In this document: in pieces, positions 59,530 through 64,000 of the stretch
Layout: the number at the start of each line of letters is the position of its first letter
Position numbering within the stretch: the stretch's first letter is position 1
NCBI GenBank assembly: GCA_902805675.1
Contig: CADCTA010000046.1
Location: 1-64,000 of the forward strand
Direction: 5' to 3'
DNA from: an uncultured Chthoniobacterales bacterium
GTDB lineage: Bacteria; Verrucomicrobiota; Verrucomicrobiia; Chthoniobacterales; UBA10450
DNA: 64,000 nt
Made by a program: the position numbers and the translations under genes
Notes under the pieces: model-generated
Databases searched by the model: none
What the model was told of the DNA's origin: nothing
Seen by the model: only the letters and a program-made list of their open reading frames with translations

Positions 59530-60477
59530 CTAGTCTGGCACGATGAGGTAGAAAAGGCCAAACAGCTCCTGGCGATCCGTCCAGAGCCGCCGGAACTCGA
59601 AGCCCGCACTGCGCGCCAGCGCGATGAAGCCGTTGCGTGAGTGTTTGTACGAGTACTCGGTGATGATGTTTTCGCCTTCTTCGAACCCGAACTGCTCGGT
59701 GCCGAGTCGCACCGTCTGTCGCGCCGCACTGATCAGGTGCATCTCGATGCGACCCTCGAGCGCGTTGTAGACCGCGCGATGCGCCCAATTAGCGACCTCA
59801 AAATCCGCACCGAGCTCGCGGTTCGCTCTAACGAGCAGATTCAGGTTGAACTCAGCCGTCACGCCCGCGGCGTCGTTATAAGCGCGTTCGATGATCTCGG
59901 GTGGCTTCTGCAGATCTACTCCGATGAGCAAAGCACCGCCCCGCCCGGCCATCTTCGCGATGCGCTCGAGAAAATGGCACGCGGGCTCTGGCTCCAGATT
60001 ACCTACCGTCGAGCCCGGGAAATAGACGACGATGCGGTCGCCCTTCCGGCTCGGCTCCGGCAGCGTGAACTCCTCGAGGAAGTCGGCGCAGATCGGCAGC
60101 ACTTCGAGCGTCGGCATGGCAGTCGACAGCTGCGTTGCGGATGTGGCGAGCGATTCCTTGTCCACGTCTACGGGCATGTAGGCGACCGGCTCGGCTAGTT
60201 GCGCGAGCAGCGCGCGCGTCTTGCGTCCGCCACCGGTGCCTAGTCCCACGATCTCGCAGCGCGGCCCGAGCAGCGCGGCGATTTCTTCGCCGTCAGTAGC
60301 GAGGATCTCCGTCTCAGCGCGCGTGATGTAATACTCCGGCACCTCGCAGATCTGGCGGAAGAGCGCGGCGCCGCGCTCATCGTAGAAATACTTGCAGGGC
60401 AGCGTGCGCGGTGAGCTCGAGAGCCCGGCGATCGCGTCCCGCAGGAAGTCGGACGTGGTGGGTTGGAGATCGAGCAC
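59530..60477 (-). CDS. egtD: L-histidine N-alpha-methyltransferase
   Basis: About 315 residues, close to the 320 of characterised EgtD. It trimethylates histidine to hercynine (histidine betaine), the first step of ergothioneine synthesis. Family landmarks are SSPRTLPCKYFYDERGAALF, EYYITRAETEIL, the SAM loop EIVGLGTGGGRKTRALL, MPVDVDKESL, YFPGSTVGNLEPE, GVDLQKPPEIIERAYNDAAG and the C-terminal TEYSYKHSRNGFIALA. The frame is open through egtB to 60888, but that part is egtB read in another frame. GTG 60477, 25 bases after the egtB stop, is the best start; no strong ribosome site is visible, so a few residues either way are possible. Confidence 0.93.
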   Translation of the reverse strand: MLDLQPTTSDFLRDAIAGLSSSPRTLPCKYFYDERGAALFRQICEVPEYYITRAETEILATDGEEIAALLGPRCEIVGLGTGGGRKTRALLAQLAEPVAYMPVDVDKESLATSATQLSTAMPTLEVLPICADFLEEFTLPEPSRKGDRIVVYFPGSTVGNLEPEPACHFLERIAKMAGRGGALLIGVDLQKPPEIIERAYNDAAGVTAEFNLNLLVRANRELGADFEVANWAHRAVYNALEGRIEMHLISAARQTVRLGTEQFGFEEGENIITEYSYKHSRNGFIALARSAGFEFRRLWTDRQELFGLFYLIVPD

Positions 60478-60502
60478 GGTAAACGGCGCGGCTGGAGTCC
60501 GC

Positions 60503-61843
60503 TCAGGTAACGTCGCGCGCGAGCCGGATGCCAGTGAATTGCCACCGTTTCTCCGGCTGGAAAAAATTGCGATAGGTCGGCCGGATGTGATTGCGCGAAG
60601 TGGCGCACGAGCCACCGCGCAGCACCATCTGGTTGCACATAAATTTGCCGTTGTACTCGCCGAGCGCGCCCGGCACTGCGCGATAGCCGGGGTACGGGAG
60701 ATAGGCGCTACGCGTCCATTCCCAGACATCGCCGAACATCTGGAGTAATTGCCCGTCCTTCGCGCTGGCCGATGCGCCGGCGGGATGAAAGCGTTCCGCG
60801 TCGACGAAGTTCCCGTCGATCGTTTGCCCGGCAGCGGCGCGCTCCCATTCGAATTCGGTCGGGAGGCGTGCGCCGTCCCAGTTCGCATACGCGTCCGCCT
60901 CGAAATAGCTGACGTGCGTGACGGGTTCGGACTCGTTGATCGGCCGGAAGCCTGAGAGTGTGAAGTTCCACCAGCCGTCCTCGCGCTTCACCCAATAGAG
61001 CGGCGCGTCCCAGCGTTGTTCGTTAACGGTGCTCCAGCCGAGCGACAGCCAAAACTCCGGCCGCGTGTAGCCGCCCGCGTCTATGAACGCGAGATACTCG
61101 CCGTTCGTTATCGGGCGGTTCGATAGCGAAAACGCCGGGACGAACGCGCGGTGCTGCGGGCCCTCGTTGTCGTAGGAAAAGGCATCACCTTTGTGGCCGA
61201 TCGAGACCATCGCTTCGTCGAATTCCACAAACCGTTGCGGCGCGACCTTGCGGCTTTCGCGTTCCTCGTCGGTCGATTCGAAAACGGGATAAAGGGGGTT
61301 CTGCGCGAAGACGTGCTTGATATCGGTGATCAACAGCTCCTGGTGTTGCTGCTCGTGGTTCAGCCCGAGGACGAGCACCGGCTCGATGTCGTCGAGCAGT
61401 GCATCGTTCGCGCCTTCGAGCAGCTTGATCAGGCACTCGTCGACTGACTGCCGGTAGTGATACGTCTCCGCGACGGTCGGACGCGAGATCAGCCCGCGCA
61501 GGTCGCGCCGGTGCATGTCGCCGGCAGCGTTGTAGTACGAATTAAAGAGATACGCATACTGCGGCACTTCGGTGCGATACCGCTGCATCCATACCTTCAG
61601 GACGAAGGTCTCGAAGAACCATGTGGTGTGCGCAAGGTGCCACTTCGTCGGACTGACATCGGGGCATGACTGCACCACGAAATCTTCCGGCTGCAGATTC
61701 CGGCAAAGGCGCGAGGAGAGGTCGCGGACCTGGCTGTAGCGCGCGGCGAGCGCCTGTGCTCGACTCGACGCGCGGCGTTCTACTCCGTCCGACCCGGTGA
61801 CCGCTGGCTGATTATCGACGATTGGGGCCTCAGGCGCCTTCAA
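60503..61843 (-). CDS. egtB: ergothioneine synthase (iron sulfoxide synthase)
   Basis: A 446-residue enzyme that joins a thiol to hercynine with O2. The N-terminal DinB-like domain carries the iron ligands: His72 in KWHLAHTTWFFE and the HxxxH pair His163/His167 in LNHEQQHQELL. NSYYNAAG places Tyr103-Tyr104 31 residues after His72, the same spacing I recall for the active-site tyrosines of the cysteine-using Chloracidobacterium EgtB. The C-terminal FGE-sulfatase domain (about 180-446) has PITNGEYLAFIDAGGY, LPTEFEWERAA and RGGSCATSRNHIRPTYRNFF. No egtA or egtC is present, consistent with cysteine use. It overlaps the acidic upstream gene by 14 bases. Confidence 0.94.
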   Translation of the reverse strand: MKAPEAPIVDNQPAVTGSDGVERRASSRAQALAARYSQVRDLSSRLCRNLQPEDFVVQSCPDVSPTKWHLAHTTWFFETFVLKVWMQRYRTEVPQYAYLFNSYYNAAGDMHRRDLRGLISRPTVAETYHYRQSVDECLIKLLEGANDALLDDIEPVLVLGLNHEQQHQELLITDIKHVFAQNPLYPVFESTDEERESRKVAPQRFVEFDEAMVSIGHKGDAFSYDNEGPQHRAFVPAFSLSNRPITNGEYLAFIDAGGYTRPEFWLSLGWSTVNEQRWDAPLYWVKREDGWWNFTLSGFRPINESEPVTHVSYFEADAYANWDGARLPTEFEWERAAAGQTIDGNFVDAERFHPAGASASAKDGQLLQMFGDVWEWTRSAYLPYPGYRAVPGALGEYNGKFMCNQMVLRGGSCATSRNHIRPTYRNFFQPEKRWQFTGIRLARDVT

Positions 61844-62240
61844 TCACTCCGCCTTCCTGGCTTTGCTCGCTTTTGGCAGCCTGCACCATGCTGTCGTGCA
61901 TGCCTTCTTCGAGCCCGCCGGCGAAAAGTTGCTCGCCGAGCATTTCGTCATCGTCGACCCCGGCGCGCGGCGCACGCGTGCCTGTGTCGGCTGCGACTTC
62001 GCTCCACTCTTCCACAGTCTCTGCGTTCTCCGGCGTTTCTTCCGGCGCAGCGCCGGTAGACACGCCGAGCAGCTCAGAGCGTGCCTGTTCCCAGTCAGCG
62101 TCGGTGAATTCTTCCGGATTACGCTCGTCGATCAGCGCGATCTCGCGGGCGCGTTTCTCAACCAGCTCCGGCGTGGGCGCTCCCATGCCATCTCCGTGGA
62201 CCGAAATCTTGCCGAACCCTGGCTGCGAATACTCGTTCAT
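61830..62240 (-). CDS. acidic small protein at the head of the egt unit
   Basis: A 136-residue, strongly acidic protein without a signal peptide or membrane span. One short ordered-looking segment, KRAREIALIDERNPEEFTDADWEQARSELL (about 28-57), resembles the helix-turn pattern of DUF2934-like small proteins, but the match is not firm. The second half is low-complexity (Glu, Ala, Gly). Its 3' end overlaps the egtB start by 14 bases on the same strand, which suggests translational coupling and possibly a role with the ergothioneine genes. No known function. Confidence 0.65.
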   Translation of the reverse strand: MNEYSQPGFGKISVHGDGMGAPTPELVEKRAREIALIDERNPEEFTDADWEQARSELLGVSTGAAPEETPENAETVEEWSEVAADTGTRAPRAGVDDDEMLGEQLFAGGLEEGMHDSMVQAAKSEQSQEGGVIEGA

Positions 62241-62331
62241 AAGAACTAATACGAAACACGGACGCCAAGTGTGCGCAACCGACCGTCGAATCTGTGGCGC
62301 TCACCTCGCTGGCAACGTTGTGCTTACTGCG

Positions 62332-62489
62332 CGTGTCATCCTGAGCCGCGGAGACGGCGAAGGACCTCGCGCAGGTCCTATCATTGTTGCCTGCGAGTTC
62401 GCATCTCCAAGGACCCTGCGCGAGGTTCCTTCGACAAAGCTCAGGACAGGCTCTTCGGCGCGCTTCGCCAGCCTCAGGATGACCGCGTG
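62332..62489. repeat. family A palindromic element, copy 9
   Basis: The left arm is GTCATCCTGAGCCGCGGAGA with CGGCGAAGGACCTCGCGC; the right side has GCGCGAGGTTCCTTCGAC, then an extra stretch GACAAAGCTCAGGACAGGCT, then GGCGCGCTTCGCCAGCCTCA with GGATGACC. It lies between divergent genes. Confidence 0.9.
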
Positions 62490-62512
62490 GTAATCTTGGC
62501 GAGAATACCGAG

Positions 62513-63409
62513 ATGAATGTGCGTGGCGCGATCCTCCAGCTCCAGACCGGCGGCCATATCGCGTACGACGAATACGGCGATCCACATGGCACGCCGGTCA
62601 TCTTCTGCCACGGGTGGCCGAGCTCGCGCTCGATGGCGCAACTGACCGACACCGCTGCGCGTGAACTAAAGCTGCGAATCATCTCGCCGGATCGGCCGGG
62701 AATTCACGGTTCCGCGTTGCAGCCGGGGCGGACGTTGCTGGATTGGCCGGCCGTCATCGAGGCGTTGGTGAAGCATCTGCATCTGCCCAGCTTTCGATTG
62801 CTCGCCGTTTCTGGCGGCGCGCCCTATGCGCTCGTCACCGCGTGGCGAATGCAAGAGCGTGTGGACGGAATCGCGATTGTCAGCGGCGCGCCTCCCATTG
62901 CCGAGCTGGCGGACCACTCCGGCCTATGGCGCTTGCACCGGTGGATGCTGGCTCTGCACGGCAAACAGCCTGAGCTGATGCGCAGGCTGTTTTGGATTGC
63001 GCGCCCGCTTGCGACGACAAGGTTGTCGCTGCGCGCCCGGCCGTTCCTGCGCCTCGCGCTGCAAAGGATGGACGCGGAGGCGCTGCGCGACCGCGGGGCT
63101 TTCGAAGCATGCTTCGAAAGCTCCCGGCAGGCCTGGCGAGCATCGCTCGAGGGAGTGATCGCCGACGCCGAGATTTACGCGAAGCCGTGGGGCTTCCGCC
63201 TCGAAGAGGTGGAGGCGCCTGTCGCAGTCTGGCATGGAACCAGAGACCGCACGTTCTCGTTCAAGCTCGCCGAAGAAGTAGCGACACGACTGCCGAACGC
63301 GCAGCTTCATCTCGTCGACGGCGCGGGACACTACTCGCTGCCGATCCGGCACATGAGGGAGATCCTTGCTGATCTCCGCAGGATGCCTTCATCCGTGGCT
63401 CGCACCTAA
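62513..63409 (+). CDS. alpha/beta hydrolase
   Basis: A 298-residue hydrolase. The oxyanion region is VIFCHGWPSSRSMAQ (about 24-38), the nucleophile elbow LLAVSGGAPYALVTAW has Ser where expected (about 100), the acid is in VAVWHGTRDRTFSFK (about 242) and the histidine in LVDGAGHYSLPI (about 271). A helical cap (about 125-215) lies between. The family covers esterases, epoxide hydrolases and C-C hydrolases, and the substrate is not readable. It has no signal peptide. The ATG follows 23 bases after a palindromic repeat. Confidence 0.85.
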   Translation: MNVRGAILQLQTGGHIAYDEYGDPHGTPVIFCHGWPSSRSMAQLTDTAARELKLRIISPDRPGIHGSALQPGRTLLDWPAVIEALVKHLHLPSFRLLAVSGGAPYALVTAWRMQERVDGIAIVSGAPPIAELADHSGLWRLHRWMLALHGKQPELMRRLFWIARPLATTRLSLRARPFLRLALQRMDAEALRDRGAFEACFESSRQAWRASLEGVIADAEIYAKPWGFRLEEVEAPVAVWHGTRDRTFSFKLAEEVATRLPNAQLHLVDGAGHYSLPIRHMREILADLRRMPSSVART

Positions 63410-63450
63410 ATTTTTCGTGCGCGCGCAGCTCGCCGCCGCGAAGCTGCGCC

Positions 63451-64000
63451 GTGGAAGATTTCACGACAGGGATCACGCACGATCAGCCGGTGCGCCGGCA
63501 GGCGACGCTGGGTGCGGATTGGGATGCGCGCATCCGTCAGCTGGTCGCTGACTTCGGCGCGGAGAAGTCACCTGAACTGGTCGAGGAGATGATCATGACG
63601 GCGCTGAAGATGGCGCGCGACGGGATGGGCACGGCAGACCTGAAGCTCATGAATCGCTCGCTCAAGGAGATGCGCTACGCGGCGAAGGTGTTCGCTGGAT
63701 ATCGGCAGGTCCGGAAAGTTTGCGTGTTCGGGTCAGCACGAACTCCGGAGACTTCGGCTGACTTCCTGGCCGCGGAAGAGTTCGCGCGCGAGATGGTGGC
63801 GAATGACTTCATGGTGATCACCGGCGGCGGCGACGGCATTATGGGCGCGGCGCAACGCGGCGCCGGGCGCGAGCGGAGTTTCGGCCTCAACATTCGGCTG
63901 CCCTTCGAGCAGCGCGCGAATGAGACGATCCACGGCGATCCGAAGCTCGTGAACTTTAACTACTTCTTCACCCGCAAGCTCAACTTCGTGAAGGAGACGC
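63451..64000 (+). CDS. LOG/TIGR00730-family Rossmann protein, 5' part
   Basis: The first 183 residues of a gene cut by the window edge. From GTG 63451 the sequence is VEDFTTGITHDQPV, a helical lead, then VCVFGSARTPETSADF (about 88-103), FMVITGGGDGIMGAAQRGAG (about 119-138) and FGLNIRLPFEQRANETI. These match the LOG family; the PGGxGTxxE catalytic motif would lie beyond the edge. Family members are cytokinin-nucleotide phosphoribohydrolases or pyrimidine/purine nucleotide nucleosidases such as PpnN; here the longer N-terminal extension fits the PpnN-like or Rossmann-like subgroup. The exact activity is not decided. Confidence 0.85.
   Translation, partial: MEDFTTGITHDQPVRRQATLGADWDARIRQLVADFGAEKSPELVEEMIMTALKMARDGMGTADLKLMNRSLKEMRYAAKVFAGYRQVRKVCVFGSARTPETSADFLAAEEFAREMVANDFMVITGGGDGIMGAAQRGAGRERSFGLNIRLPFEQRANETIHGDPKLVNFNYFFTRKLNFVKET

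Noticed and set aside
60478..60888. N-terminal extension of egtD by about 137 codons
   Set aside because: It is egtB read in a different frame and has no EgtD features.

Overview
The window looks like a chromosomal segment of a high-GC Gram-negative bacterium, most probably a soil Verrucomicrobiota member near Spartobacteria/Chthoniobacterales. The evidence is the fused LpxC-FabZ enzyme followed by LpxA (an LPS-bearing outer membrane), a TIGR03790-family protein, a sugar dehydrogenase ending in two large repeats of a type common in verrucomicrobial secreted proteins, an SpmA/SpmB-like fusion, a tiny mS38/bS22-like ribosomal protein, and intergenic DNA full of GTCAT(C/T)C(C/T)GAG palindromic elements. 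The lineage is inferred from gene content; no rRNA is present. I see no prophage, insertion sequence, CRISPR array or replication origin.

Layout. 1-7.0 kb: 3' end of an amino-acid permease coupled to an aminotransferase, a mechanosensitive channel, a GH25 lysozyme-like protein, purH and a broken DUF4410-like gene. 7.0-16.5 kb: flavoprotein oxidoreductase, SpmAB-like membrane protein, recN, an MBL hydrolase, a TIGR03790 protein, lpxA and lpxC/fabZ. 16.8-28.4 kb: secreted sugar dehydrogenase, RNase H-like exonuclease, secreted FlgD-Ig protein, GH57 glucan-branching-type enzyme, aspartate-type aminotransferase, a two-domain NDP kinase, prmA, an esterase and a LolC/E permease. 28.7-34.7 kb: a translationally coupled 2H phosphoesterase-rtcB RNA-repair pair, a metallophosphoesterase, a nucleotidyltransferase and an Hsp70. 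35-45.3 kb: two TPR proteins, an AI-2E family transporter, the 34-residue ribosomal protein, bcp, a His-rich membrane protein, tRNA-Pro, a TonB-domain protein, rpoZ, smpB and an MFS pump. 45.4-55.5 kb: thpR, an unassigned 437-aa protein, ruvA, a GT39-like glycosyltransferase, a PAP2 phosphatase, tRNA-Ser, a radical SAM protein, a sugar-phosphate-type MFS transporter and a divergent B12-binding MerR regulator of the CarH type.

The most interesting block is 55.9-62.2 kb. Six closely packed minus-strand genes run: acidic small protein, egtB, egtD, an OpuC-type ABC ATPase, a substrate-binding/permease fusion, and an aldehyde dehydrogenase. EgtD and EgtB make ergothioneine from histidine, and OpuC-like EgtUV systems are known ergothioneine importers. 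I therefore infer a combined synthesis-and-uptake locus. Its fusion has the binding domain first, whereas I recall the opposite order for EgtU.

Intergenic DNA is dominated by dispersed inverted-repeat elements of two main subfamilies with the same outer ends (about 20 loci), plus rarer hairpin families. One has given rise to a 17-bp tandem array of about 14 units. Many naive ORF starts fall inside these elements, so several starts were moved downstream. All functions are from motif reading without database searches.
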